Positions 1 through 52,607 of a stretch of DNA of 64,000 nt are shown here, in pieces. This DNA is from Metaphire vulgaris (Eukaryota > Annelida > Clitellata > Crassiclitellata > Megascolecidae), in assembly GCA_018105865.1 (NCBI GenBank), contig CM030861.1, forward strand, positions 3,017,984-3,081,983, written 5' to 3'. The notes below the pieces were generated by a model. The model did no database searches. It saw only the letters and a program-made list of their open reading frames with translations, and had not been told where the DNA came from. Within the stretch, counting starts at the first letter, position 1, and each line of letters starts with the position of its first letter. A program made the position numbers and the translations under genes.

Positions 1-240
1 TCAACGCATCTAAGGTGCTTCTACTTAGGGTGCTCCGCTCTCAGGGTGCTTAATCCTTGAGTGCTCACCTTCAGGGTGCCTACCAGGGTGCTCAAGGTGC
101 TGCTACCAGGGTGCTCTCCGCTTAAGGTGCTCTCCTACATCAGAGTGCTTTCCACCTAAGGTGCTCTCCTTATCTCCTAGTGCTTTCCACCTAAGGTGCT
201 CTCCTTATCTCCTGGTGCTTTCCACTTAAGGTACCCTATC
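1..240. repeat. Degenerate short tandem repeat (AAGGTGCT-type)
   Basis: The first 240 bases are built from diverged repeats of a core like AAGGTGCTCTCC or AGGGTGCT. Around 130-235 a roughly 35-bp higher-order unit (CCTAAGGTGCTCTCC, then TTATCTCCTAGTGCTTTCCA) recurs with few changes. No reading frame is kept. It looks like the end of a minisatellite or satellite array that continues to the left of the window. Confidence 0.7.
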
Positions 241-958
241 CTTATTAAAAACAATATATGGACCTTTCCTTCCATACACACGCTGACCTCAGCTATCGGC
301 CCTATGCCTTCACACGAGCCCTTATTTAAGTGATTCCCGGTCCGCTAAAAAGTGGTGTGCTAAACTTAGTTCGCTAATTCCTTCTCTGGTCACTAACAAC
401 TAGTGCCACCTACCGAACTATCGGGACTGTACTCTACTACTCTACAGACCTTTTAACTATTTCTTATTAAGCTATTATTAGTATTGGACCTGTCTTACTT
501 TTTATTAACTATTAAATTTTATCGCTCGCTACTTATAACTTTGTCACACTAATTATAATAATAGACTCATTTTGTTCGTATTATCTTTGGGCCGTATCCA
601 TACAGTCATTAGCGTGCTTCATATGACATGTGATGATGAAACACAAACATTTTGCCAGCATACAAACTGCACGCCATCCATCGAGTCCGATGAATGACTC
701 TGGGCTTCACGAAGTGTACCCCCCCCCCCGCGTGGGGTATTTCACCCAGAATGAGTAGATTGTTCTCTGCGCATTCGCAATAGTCGTCACGAGGCTTGGT
801 ACCAGATTCTCTTTGTGTAAGGATATTTCTCAGCTCCTGGACAACCCGGCCCTTAACTTTTCTCAACCAGTGATGTTCCTTTTCGATTGTGTTGATTTGT
901 ATCTGTTTGCCCAAAGTAGCCTACTCCATGCTGGGAGGTGATAGGCGATATGCTGTTA
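241..958. other. Noncoding stretch, nothing recognised
   Basis: AT-rich sequence without a convincing exon, RNA gene or terminal repeat. The minus-strand frame at 609-914 has no domain or splice context that I recognise and I treat it as chance. A C-run lies at about 720-729. Confidence 0.4.
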
Positions 959-1062
959 GGGGCCATCCATATATTACGTACGCAAGTCATATTTCATACC
1001 ACTCCCCTGTCGCATTCCGTACATTTTTAGACCCCTATGCAAGTATGCATGGTTACGTACAA
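959..1062. repeat. Fragment of a GGGGCCATCCATA-type terminal-inverted-repeat MITE
   Basis: The left end reads GGGGCCATCCATATATTACG, the same terminal word seen at 57477-57846 and 61007-61453. The right side ends in GGTTACGTAC near 1055, a weak inverted match. It is short and decayed, so I call it only by similarity of its left end. Confidence 0.4.
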
Positions 1063-1081
1063 ATTAATCTGCAAACATCAG

Positions 1082-2107
1082 GTGGACAGAAGAAAATCGT
1101 CTGGCCTTGAATCCAGACAAGATGAAATTCCTCTGGAACAGCACTCCGGGAAGAAGGAAGCTGTTAAATTGAGTCGAGTCCCTTTCACCGTTGGTGATGC
1201 TACTATTTTTCCTGTGGCGAGTGTGCGTCTCTTAGGTGTGCTTTTGGAATTTGGACGAAACGCTGTCGTTTGATGCACACATCAACAACATTATCCGACG
1301 CTGTCATTACCAGATACGAAGGGTCAAGCTGGTTCGGCGCTACCTAACGGTGAGTGCGGCCACTCAGCTTGTACGGGCCATCGCAGGGCATGTTTTAAGA
1401 AAAATTTATCACTGCACAAAACTCAGAAAATTTGTAGACAAGATTTCTATTTTGTGTCCCTTAATTTGGCTGACGACCTTTTTTTACTCATCACAGCTTT
1501 GTCCGCAAAATTTATCACTACACAAAGCACAGGAAAATTGCATTTTATCGCTGCACATTTTCATTTTATCACTGCACATTTTGTGTATCACTGCATGCAC
1601 GTTAAAACAGTCCCTGCATGGACCCTCGTCTTGTCAACAATGGACCACTGTAACAGTGTCCTACTGGGCCTACCGGAAAACAAGTTAAATCGACTTCAAT
1701 CCGTGCTGAATCTGGCTGTACGAGTGGTCTTCGGCTGTCGCTGGAATGACCACGTCACGCCACTACTGAGGGATCGCCTCCACTGGCTACGTGTTCAACA
1801 ACGTATTGTTTACAAGCGTTGTTGGCTCACTTTCCGAGCCCTTTATGACCCACACTGCCCAGAATGTGTGAGTGCGCTGGTGCAGCGAACGACATCAAAT
1901 GAATCGAGAATGAAGCTTCGGTCGAGTTGTCGATTCCTACTGCTTGTCCCTTCTCCGTCAAAGACCTCCAAGTTTGGAGAAAGGTCATTCTCCAAAGGGA
2001 ATCCGTTAGTTTGGAACTCGTTACCTGACGTTGTGTCGGAAGCTGTCTCTGCGGAATCCTTTCTTAGGAACTTAAAAACACGCCTATTTAATATAGGATT
2101 TTACTGA
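1082..2107 (+). mobile_element. CR1/L2-like LINE, 3' part of the reverse transcriptase, broken
   Basis: Pieces of a non-LTR reverse transcriptase C-terminal half are readable. 'RLALNPDKMKFLW' lies near 1100-1140, 'FDAHINNIIRRCHYQIRRVK' at about 1268-1327, and after a gap 'DHCNSVLLGLPENKLNRLQS' from about 1642. The frame ends with a WNSLP block at about 2015 and 'FLRNLKTRLFN' before the stop at 2104-2106. The first part carries frameshifts, and a MITE (1384-1616) separates two blocks that should be adjacent. The same protein end occurs at 37398-37848. The 3' UTR runs to TGCGCTGGAGAAATTGTC and then an (AAT)n tail at about 2177. The element is 5' truncated and inactive. Confidence 0.8.
1384..1616. 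mobile_element. MITE inserted in the LINE reverse transcriptase
   Basis: The piece starts CAGGGCATGTTTTAA and ends TTAAAACAGTCCCTG, imperfect inverted repeats of about 15 bp. It interrupts the protein exactly between 'QLVRAI' and 'LVLSTMDHCNS', which are adjacent in related LINEs. Inside it the word TTTATCACTGCACA, or close variants, recurs about five times. Possible flanking duplications (GGGCCATC and GGACCCTC) are imperfect. Non-coding, so non-autonomous. Confidence 0.6.
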
Positions 2108-2176
2108 TAGAATTATGTCAAAGTGCTTTTGTCGTAGGCCTTAAGCCTTGTTTACTGCGCTGGAGAAATTGTCTAG

Positions 2177-2479
<303 letters not shown>

Positions 2480-2510
2480 GAGAACGCTTTATACTTAGAC
2501 TAGTATAGCC

Positions 2511-2675
2511 CAGTGTTTACTCTAGACTCCTGGACTCCAGGGGGAAACTGACAAAGCCGGGGAATTTTGCTAGGGGGCTGCAGTTAGTTGATGTAGTATG
2601 CCAAAATTTCCGGAGGGATTTGAACTTTCCGGGGAAGGGCAATTTTCCCCCGGAAACGGCCTAGATTAAACCTTG
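2511..2675. mobile_element. Small hAT-type MITE with 8-bp target duplication
   Basis: The 165-bp element starts CAGTGTTTACTCTAG and ends CTAGATTAAACCTTG, imperfect inverted ends. It is flanked by perfect 8-bp direct repeats GTATAGCC at 2503-2510 and 2676-2683, the duplication length typical of hAT transposition. No coding capacity. Confidence 0.8.
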
Positions 2676-2809
2676 GTATAGCCGATCCTCAACCAACCCC
2701 CTAACCCCCACCCTTTCACAAAAAATTTCTCTGCAGTTTTGCATGAATTTCACGGGTGGCCCTGATGGCAAGTGGAAGTGTTCAACCCCTCCCCTCCCCC
2801 TCTGTGCCT

Positions 2810-2993
2810 CTGTGCAAGCGTTCTGATTGGTTGGCTGTGTGATGTTCTCATTGGTTACCTTCAAGCGTTCTGATTGGTTGGCTGGGTGAACGTTCTGATT
2901 ATGATTGGTCGTTCTGGAATATTCGTTGCCTCGAGCGAAGCGAGACTGCACTGCGAGCGAAGCTCGCGCGAGCGAAGCGAGCCTGCGTTCTAG
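2810..2993 (+). mobile_element. Helitron-like 3' end with CTGATTGGTTGG repeats
   Basis: Several copies of TTCTGATTGGTTGGCTG lead into GC-rich words able to fold (CGAGCGAAGCTCGCGCGAG). The piece then ends in CTAG at 2990-2993 followed by T. A short hairpin just upstream of CTRR and insertion next to T are Helitron 3'-end hallmarks. The copy at 17659-17958 has the same order of parts. I do not see this copy's 5' end. Helitron identity is inferred from the ends only. Confidence 0.5.
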
Positions 2994-3026
2994 TATATAA
3001 CTAAAAAATGTATATACCGCGCGCGC

Positions 3027-3035
3027 ACACACACA

Positions 3036-3133
<98 letters not shown>

Positions 3134-3134
3134 A
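3027..3134. repeat. (AC)n/(AT)n microsatellite
   Basis: A long CA repeat with minor interruptions from about 3027 to 3119, followed by a short TA run to about 3134. Confidence 0.95.
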
Positions 3135-3660
3135 CTTTCACATACCAGATATACCAAATGGATTGCTATTTAGCTATTTTGTTAGGCCTACAGCGATTTG
3201 CGATTTGCTAATATATATCCTGCTCGTTGTTTGGATATGCCTACATAAATTTCCCCTTTCCCTTTCCATAGAGATTTCAGAGAAAGAAGAGCACTTTCAC
3301 ATGCAAGTGATTTTTGTATCTACGATAAGCCACTGTTAATTTCCGGTTAAATACAAAGGCCTAAATATTGGTCTCATACTTGATACGATTTAACGCTTTT
3401 CTACCTATCTCCGTGAGATCCTAGTAGCCTAATACGGCGTTTGACAGAAACGTGCCAAATGCAGGAGCCGGTAATAATGGGTGGAGCTAAACATGATTTA
3501 GACATCTACCTGAGCGCCAGTGAATGAACAGAGGCAGTTTACCGTAGAATAAACTCTCAAGCATCTTTACAATTTTAACTTAAACTTTGGATGCCAGCTT
3601 TGATCGGGTGTGTCCACTGGATCAGGGTGCGGTGAAACTGGAAGTTAGGTGGGAGATGAC
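3135..3660. other. Noncoding stretch, nothing recognised
   Basis: No exon, terminal repeat or RNA gene is evident. The word TAGGCCTA occurs near 3185. The right end (3661-3671) is one copy of the target-site duplication of the RTE insertion that follows. Confidence 0.4.
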
Positions 3661-3705
3661 ATGGACCATATCTTCTTCTTCTTCTTTCTTCCCTTCCGTC
3701 TTTCC

Positions 3706-6313
3706 CTATTGGGTTGGACGATGGGTCTGAATGAGTTCCTTCCACTTCTGTCTGTCTCTTGCTGCTCTGGTCATTTGGATGAAGTTCATTTGCATTTCTT
3801 CTGCATCCTCTTTTAAGTTTTCTATCCATGTTTTTCTTGGTCTTCCTTTTCTCCTTTTCCCTTCAACATAGTTGTATAGTGCTTTCTTTGGGAGTCTTTC
3901 TTCCTTCATTCTTTCAACATGACCAAACCATTTCAGTCTTCGTTTCTGTATTGATTCGAGTATCGTTTCTTTTTGCTCTGTCTTTTCTCTGATCGTTTCA
4001 TTTCTTATTCTTTGTCTTCTGCTGACTCCTGCTATTCCTCTTAACCAGTTCATTTCTGCAGTCATTAATCTTCTTTCGTCTTTCTTCTTTATGGTCCAGC
4101 ATTCTGATCCATATAATAGTATTGGTTTGATCAGTGTATTATATAGCTTTAGTTTTGTTTTCAGTGATATTTGTTTGTCTTTCCATATCTTCTGAAGTTT
4201 ACCAAATGCTGCACTTGCTAGGCCAATTCTCCTTATTATGTCTTCTTCACTTAGGCCATCTTCTGTCAGTACTGATCCTAGGTATACGAATTTTGGTACT
4301 TGTTCTATTATTTCCTCCTTTAGTTTTAGATTAACTTTCCCCTTCTTGTTCCCTGTGACCATTGCTTTAGTTTTCTGTATATTTATTTTTAGCCCCACTT
4401 CTTCTCCGGCCTTGCTTATTTCGTTGGTTAATATTTGTAGGTGATCTGCTTTTGTTGTTATCACATCTATGTCATCTGCAAACCTTAAATTATTTATTGT
4501 GTGTCCATATACTTTTACTCCAGCATCTTCTTCTTTTGTGTTTTGTATTGCTTTTTGCATTACCACATCTAGTATTATATTAAATAGCAGTGGAGATAAG
4601 CCACATCCTTGTCTCGTTCCAATTGTTATCTCAAACCATTCTGTTAGTTCCCCATTAATTTTCACTCTGCTCATTGTTTTACTGTATAAGTTTTTATAAG
4701 ATTCACTAGCTTCTCTGGAATACCATAGTGCTTCAGTGCTTGCCATAGATCTTCATGCTGTATGCTGTCAAATGCTTGTTTGAAGTCAATGAAATTGTGG
4801 TATATTTTCTTATTTGTTTATAATATTTTTCTACTATCCTTCTGATCGTATGTATTTGATCAATTGTACTCCTTCCCATTCTGAAGCCTGCTTGTTCCTC
4901 TGTCAATATTTCTTCTGAGTAGTGTTTGAGTCTTTGTTGTAGCACATTTTATATATTTTTCCTGGTATACTGAGTAAGCTTATTCCTCTATAATTATTGC
5001 AGTTTGTGTTATCCCCTTTTTATGTATTGGTACTATTATGGCTTTTCCCCATTCCTCTGGTGATTTTTCTTCTTGAATATTTTATTGCATAGGTTGTGGA
5101 ATATATTCACTGTAATTTCCTCTCCTGCTTGTAGCATTTCTGTTGCTATCATATCTGTTCCTGGAGATTTTCTAACTTTCAATCTTTTATGGCTTCTTTT
5201 ATTTCTTCTTCTGTAAAGTTTGCTATTTCTTCTTCATCATTCTCTTCTCTGTTCTCCTTCCTTATGTTGGTGTCTTCATTGTTATTGCCTGCTGTGTTGT
5301 ATAATTCTTCAAAATAGTCTTTCCATCTTGTCATTATGTCTTTCTTGTTTTCTAATACTTTACCATTCTTGTCTGTTATTGTGGTTGTCTTCAATTGGAT
5401 TTGTCCACATAATTCTTTGATCGTCTGGTACAATTTCCTTGAATCGTTGAGTAAGTTTGACCGTTCTATTTCTGCGCATTTTCCAAGTATCCAGTTTTCT
5501 TTGCATTCTTTACATTTCCTTTTTATTTCTTTTGTTATCCTATTGTATTCCTTTTTGGCTACTTTATCCCCTTTTTCTTTCTTTGCTTTTAGGTTTTTCC
5601 TTTCATCACTCAGTTGCAGTACTATTTGTGTTATCCATGGCTTTTTCTTGTTTCTCTCTATATATCCTATTTGTTCTTCAGCAGTTTTAATGTATATTTC
5701 TTTTATTTCTTCCCATAGTTGGTCTATCTCTTTTTTGTCTTTCAGCAGATTTTTCTTTTCCATTTCCTCTTTCAATTTGCTCTTATATTGTTCTTTAGTC
5801 GATTCATCCTTGAGTTTGTCTATATTAAATTTATTTTGTGGCTTTGGTGTTTTTTTATTCTTTAACCTCAGTCTTAGTTTTGCTATAACTAGCTGGTGGT
5901 CACTTCCTATATCTGCACTGGGAAATGACCTGCAGGCAAGTATGCTTGATTTCCATTTCTTATTTATGATTATATAGTCTATCATATTTTTCACTTTACC
6001 ATCTGGTGATTCCCATGTGTATTTATGCTTCCTTTTTCCTGCTTTGAAAAAGGTGTTGCTTATTGCTAAGTCATATGTCAGGCAGAAGTTCAATAATCTT
6101 CGTCCTCTTTCGTTTTCTTCTCCATATCCAAATTTTCCAATTGCTCCCATCCAATTTTCCCATGAATGCCCTACTTTGGCATTATAATCTCCCATTATAA
6201 TTAATAAGTCATGTCTTGGTATTTGTTTGATTTCGTCCTGTAACATTTCATAGAATTTTTCTAGTTCTTCGTCTTTTGCTGTTGATGCTGGTGCATATAC
6301 TTGAAAGATTGTC
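3706..6313 (-). pseudogene. RTE endonuclease/reverse transcriptase ORF, 3' part, frameshifted
   Basis: Reading from 6313 downward: 'TIFQVYAPAS', then 'LIIMGDYNAKVG' (endonuclease core with the metal-site D and N) and 'IGSDHQLV' (the SDH catalytic block). A lysine-rich linker follows, then 'LTEEQAGFRMGRSTIDQI', 'FIDFKQAFDS' (first RT aspartate) in a shifted frame, 'GTRQGCGLSPLLFN' and 'LRFADDIDVI' (FADD variant of the YXDD box). The C-terminus has 'RRLKWFGHVERM' and 'GRPRKTWIENLKEDAEEM', typical of RTE-clade proteins. At least two frame breaks (about 4800; 4945-5179) disable it. Confidence 0.88.
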
Positions 6314-7143
6314 TCCCAAAAGTGTGCTATCCGAATTCCGGGAAGCTGAGGTTGACGGGTGAACGTTGTATAGCTCTATATACCTCAGTGGACCGGTCTA
6401 AAACGACAGGATGTCCCTCTCGACAGTCGCTAGACTGGAGTGTTGGGCTCATGTTGGCAGATAGTGCATAAAGTCCACCTCACCCACCTTCTAGTGGTGG
6501 GAGACGTTAGTAGCTGTAGTGGGATATTCAACCACTGGTTGAGTAGAGCACTGCAGTGAAACGAACGGGTGAGGATTGGCACCCAGCTGTGGGTTAAACA
6601 GTGTGGGAAAGGACACGGGAAACCACCCCACTACACAAACCATGAGAGCACTGGTCACCGCATGGAAACTCAGACCACAGAAACTGAATGAGGACAAAGC
6701 AAGAAATTACATGCCGGCTCGGTCGTCGCCCGGATCAACAAGGACCGCGATTCATGTTGGACAACCAGGACATGGACGAGAAGTTAGCTACTGGGAAAAG
6801 ACAAAGACAGAAACTGCAATTTCTGGATATCAAAAAAGACATATATATAGGAACATGGAATGTAAGAACTCTGAACCAAACAGGACAATTAGATATACTA
6901 ATACATCAGTTAAGAAGAATTGAATGGACAATACTGGGATTATGTGAAACAAGATGGACAGGGAATGGAGAAATAAACAAAGACGACGTCAAAATCATAT
7001 ACGCAGGAAGAGACGATAATAAACACCAGGAAGGAGTAGGTATTATGATCAGAAAAGAAGCAACAAAAGCTTTAATTGGATACAAGGCAATATCGGAAAG
7101 AATAATAAAAGCAAGATTTCACATAAACTGCGGGAAAATGACA
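6314..7143 (+). pseudogene. RTE 5' UTR and endonuclease N-terminus (inverted 5' segment)
   Basis: The GC-richer 5' leader (about 6314-6687) is followed by an ATG at 6688 opening a frame that contains 'GTWNVRTLNQTGQLD' and 'LGLCETRW'. These hold the Asn and Glu that start the endonuclease/exonuclease/phosphatase fold. 'GVGIMIRKEATKALI' follows, and the frame leaves the element after 'GKMT' at 7143. It is the exact complement, in protein coverage, of the minus-strand part next to it. Confidence 0.88.
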
Positions 7144-7205
7144 ATGGACCATATGGTGGTGCTTTTAAGTTTTAACCTATAAGCCACATCCGCTGTAATT
7201 ATAGT

Positions 7206-7206
7206 C

Positions 7207-7299
<93 letters not shown>

Positions 7300-7316
7300 T
7301 AGAGAGAGAGAGAGAG
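7206..7316. repeat. (ATAG)n microsatellite with ACAG and GA ends
   Basis: About 18 ATAG units followed by several ACAG units and a short GA run. Confidence 0.95.
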
Positions 7317-7473
7317 ACGTACGGTAGTTTCGCTAAAAAATTGCTTAACAATTGAACCAGATGTAATAGAAAGTCCATCTCCTACATACATACCATAGTT
7401 TCTCATAGGGTGCAGATTGCAGAATCAAGAGCCACTGTGCCTATGCGTCTATTACGCAGATGTACAATGGCTG

Positions 7474-7757
7474 CAGAGGCGTAGCGAGGGGGCAGGGGGG
7501 CATATACCCCCGGGCGCCGAGGTGGGGGGGGGGGCGCCAAAATTGGGTATTTGGGTAAGTGAAATGCATAATAAAGAAGAAACATGTGCGACGACATTTT
7601 TTGCTCGTCAGCACTTTATCACTATATGAAGAAGGGCGCCCGTAAGACTTGAGGGGCGCCGACAACAATGTGACGAACTTTTTTTCTCGTCAGCAGTATT
7701 GGGGGCGCCAACGGCAGACTTTGCCCCCGGGCGCCGGATACCCTCGCTACGCCTCTG
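7474..7757. mobile_element. hAT-type MITE, CAGAGGCGTAGCGAGGG ends
   Basis: The element starts CAGAGGCGTAGCGAGGG and ends CCCTCGCTACGCCTCTG, a perfect 17-bp inverted repeat. Flanks AATGGCTG (7466-7473) and AATGACTG (7758-7765) are an 8-bp duplication with one change, as in hAT insertions. GGGCGCC words recur inside. Two copies of a TTTTTTGCTCGTCA-like core occur near 7593 and 7680, and this core is also present in the MITEs at 52.3, 55.0 and 62.5 kb. No coding capacity. Confidence 0.85.
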
Positions 7758-7852
7758 AATGACTGTTGGAATTTGTTGACTTTTCCATTAGTTATACGAT
7801 CTGTAGTGTCTCGATCGTCTTTTCTTGAAGACCGCCTGCTCTGTTGCAACCT

Positions 7853-7928
7853 CCTCCTCCTCCTCCTCCTCCTCCTCCTCCTCCTCCTCCTCCTCCTCCT
7901 CCTCCTCCTCCTCCTCCTCCTTCTCCTC
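7853..7928. repeat. (TCC)n microsatellite
   Basis: About 25 TCC units ending in TTCTCCTCC. Confidence 0.95.
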
Positions 7929-7929
7929 C

Positions 7930-8115
7930 TGCACCGATCTCAAGGAGAGTGGTGGGTTACCCGCGGAAGCGGCAGGCTGACGAACGGGTTCAAGTCCCGT
8001 TAGCGACCTAGTGCTTTTCACTCGGGCAGTAATGCCTCCTAAGCCACTTAAAATCATGCTAATGTAAGCTCATGCTAAGATAGAGTCTAATATTCCTGTA
8101 AAATTATTGAGACTC
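7930..8115 (+). repeat. tRNA-derived SINE (probable)
   Basis: ACGGGTTCAAGTCCCGT near 7983-7999 forms a perfect T-arm (5-bp stem, TTCAAGT loop) and fits the pol III B box. The A-box region (about 7948-7975) is less clear. A non-tRNA tail follows with no obvious end. No full cloverleaf can be drawn, so this is a SINE or tRNA relic and not a working tRNA gene. Confidence 0.5.
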
Positions 8116-8581
8116 CGTCCCAGATCCCGTTCAGGAAGCTCACCACGTGCTTTCAGGCCTCCTATTCGGAACTGAAAATGTTTACCCCCTCACATTCTGA
8201 AACCCTGGCTGTGCTTACAGTTCTGTAATTGGTACATTCCTTTTGTCTCTTTTCTTTGAAGCTGTACACATATCGATTTTAGACAATCATTTTCCATTCC
8301 CGGTCTCCCAAATTCTACTTTAGTTTGAACCTGCACGATTAGACGAATTTGGCTAACAAATATTTTTATTAATCAGCTATTTTTTAAACAACAGACCTAA
8401 AATAGTTGGAATATCTAGTGAATTATTGCTTAGAAACTTTAGATTTTCCCGATTTTCAAAAGTCTAGTGCTGGATGAGAATGCTACTGGTGTCTGTAAGT
8501 GTTTGAGCGTGCGCGTTGTGTTTTTTCCGCTGTGGTGTTGATGAGTCTGCTGGTCGTCGTAGTCGTCTGTTGAGTCGTTGT

Positions 8582-8582
<1 letters not shown>
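8116..8582. other. Upstream region of the NWD-family gene
   Basis: No exon or repeat recognised. It lies directly 5' of the first coding exon and probably includes promoter sequence, but I see no convincing TATA box or initiator. Confidence 0.3.

Positions 8583-8642
<60 letters not shown>
8583..8642. promoter_or_regulatory. (GA)n tract upstream of the NWD-family start codon
   Basis: About 30 GA units end roughly 240 bp before the ATG at 8881. GC-richer, CpG-containing sequence follows (8645-8880), consistent with a promoter or 5' UTR. GA tracts can bind GAGA-type factors in some animals. A regulatory role here is inference, and it may simply be a microsatellite. Confidence 0.4.
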
Positions 8643-8646
<4 letters not shown>

Positions 8647-8880
8647 GCCGGTGTCGTCGTCGGCGACTGACTTCGTTTATCTTCTGTAATTGGAGGGGTC
8701 CTTGGAGGATCGCCGGACGGACTGAGCATAGGACGCCTCTCGGCCTTCGTCCGCCGTCCATCCGTCTGTATCGGAGCGGCTGTTATGGACTGCGACTGAG
8801 CGGTCGATCTTCGGCGGACGGCGAATGATCTGGTTTCAGTTGAGTCCTGGTTTCCGTTGAGTAAAATATCAGAGAAGACG

Positions 8881-51060
<42,180 letters not shown>

Positions 51061-51664
51061 TAGGTTATTTTGTGTGCTTTGGATTTTTATTTCCTTAAGA
51101 AATCAGCGGCGGTTTGACTAGTGTAATGTATTATTGTTTGAAGGGATAAAATATATGGATTTATATATTTTCTTTTTGATTCATTTGTACATCATTTTGT
51201 ATATGCTCAGCGCATATGCATGGTATTCATTCTTACAGTGTCTTGAGTTACAACATGAGCAGATTGAAGATGTGTGGGCATTTTAGATTTTCATCTGGCG
51301 ATTTCATGATGATATGTACATGGCATGGGTTTCTGGCAGTTCAGTTCAGTCTTTGTATGTAATTAATATGATGTACTATAGCAATTTATAGAGTGCCTCT
51401 ATCAGATATTGAACTGTACTTTGATTTACTGTATGTGTGATTTGAGTCATTCAGTTATGAGTATTCATTATGAATTGCATTGCCTTCAAGTAGAAAATTT
51501 ATTTAAGTAACTTCTTTTAGAATCGTCACGTTATGTTTCTGGTTTACCTGGTGAAGGTGGAGAAATTTTCTCTTCATTTCATTTCAATATGTCTTTTCAT
51601 GGATTCAGTGTATCTGTCTAAAGACTTAATGTTTTTTAATATTTTCAGTTGTTTCAGTAATAGT
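51061..51664 (+). other. Probable 3' UTR of the NWD-family gene
   Basis: AT-rich sequence after the stop codon. No AATAAA is close to the stop. Candidates appear at 51745 (inside a MITE), 53094 and 54034, so the true poly(A) site is not decided by sequence alone. Confidence 0.4.
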
Positions 51665-52072
51665 TGGGGCTGTACCGGATTTCAATTTAGGCCGGAACTG
51701 GAGCCAGATTTATAAAGTGAAATCCGGCCAGAGCCGGAGCTACAAATAAACAGTGTTGAACTGCAAAACTTAACTGGTACCACAGTGGTACATGGCTAAA
51801 TTGACTGTTCAACTGAGTGCTAACTCCACTAATAAATTATTGCATATGTTATTAGACTTATTTTAATCAGAAAAATATTCATTATTCATTAATTAATATA
51901 ATTACGTGTTAAAACTTATCATTTATTATTGATATTCATATGTTTCTAAGTCTAAATTTCAGATCTTAGGGTGAAACTGTAAAGAAAATTCCCATGTGTA
52001 GGCAACACAAATCTGGCCAGAATTTGGCCAGAGTTGGATTTGTGAAAATGGCAGGAATTCAATACAGCCCTA
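51665..52072. mobile_element. hAT-type MITE, TRGGGCTGTA ends
   Basis: Left TGGGGCTGTACCGGATTTCA and right GAATTCAATACAGCCCTA are inverted copies. Inside, CCGGCCAGAGCCGG near the left and TCTGGCCAGAATTTGGCCAG near the right repeat a TGGCCAGA palindromic word. The 8-bp flanks (GTAATAGT, GTAGCAAT) match only partly. Non-coding. Confidence 0.7.
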
Positions 52073-52328
52073 GTAGCAATGTGAAATTATTTCAAAGACA
52101 CTGGATTTATTAAGTACAGATACATGTTTAGTTATTGATGTTGGTTTTGATCATGAAGAATTTTTAATTACAAAATTGATAGTAATTACTGCCATTTTCA
52201 AGTTTTTGTTAGTCCTATTACTTATACACTTGACTCCAGCTAAATAATGATGGCACTGCACTACACTACCAACCTCTCATTTTCACAGCTGTTATCTGTA
52301 ACATAACTAATATATTCTATGCTGTGAG
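52073..52328. other. Intergenic, nothing recognised
   Basis: Short AT-rich spacer ending in the GCTGTGAG target copy of the next MITE. Confidence 0.4.
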
Positions 52329-52599
52329 CAGGCACGCCTGAAGTGGAGGTGCAGGGGGTGCTGCTGCACCCCTGGAAAAATTCAGGGGGTGCAATGCACC
52401 CCCTGGAAAGAGGATGGTGTGCACCCCTGAATCCTGAAAAACAGGGGTGCAGAGTGTACAGATGACCTTTTTTTGCTTGTCAAGCTATTTTGAAGGTAAA
52501 TTCTAGCGTTGACCTTTTTTGCTTGTCAAGGATTTGAAAGAGAAAATTTCACTTTGAAAAAATCTGCACCCCCTGACCAAATTCGTTCCGGCGGGCCTG
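52329..52599. mobile_element. hAT-type MITE of the GACCTTTTTTGCTTGTC group
   Basis: Starts CAGGCACGCCTGAAG and ends TTCCGGCGGGCCTG. Perfect 8-bp GCTGTGAG lies on both sides (52321-52328; 52600-52607). AGGGGGTGCA/TGCACCCCCT words make the left half strongly palindromic. GACCTTTTTTTGCTTGTC and GACCTTTTTTGCTTGTCAAG lie at about 52464 and 52510. Closest relative in the window: 62536-62785. Confidence 0.88.
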
Positions 52600-52607
52600 G
52601 CTGTGAG

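Larger units (their letters stand above)
3672..7143 (-). mobile_element. RTE-like non-LTR retrotransposon with 5' inversion (twin priming)
   Basis: One insertion of about 3.5 kb. On the minus strand 6313-3672 encodes the C-terminal part of an apurinic-like endonuclease, then a reverse transcriptase, ending in a (GAA)n-type tail near 3672-3700. On the plus strand 6314-7143 holds the missing 5' UTR and endonuclease N-terminus. The plus part stops after 'INCGKMT' and the minus part starts at 'TIFQVYAP', neighbouring residues of one domain, sharing GACA at the join. ATGGACCATAT is duplicated at 3661-3671 and 7144-7154. This is the expected order for twin-primed reverse transcription. Frameshifts near 4800 and between 4945 and 5179 make it inactive. 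Confidence 0.92.

Noticed and set aside
5220..5977. Plus-strand Phe/Ser-rich open frames opposite the RTE
   Set aside because: They are the antisense of a Lys/Glu-rich linker in the RTE protein.
7983..7999. A functional tRNA gene
   Set aside because: The T-arm is perfect but the acceptor and anticodon arms do not pair, so SINE or relic is the better reading.
7788..8057. Poly-Glu and poly-Leu open frames
   Set aside because: They come from the TCC microsatellite.
8857..8880. Translation start of the NWD-family gene at 8857
   Set aside because: That codon is TTG; the first ATG in frame is at 8881.
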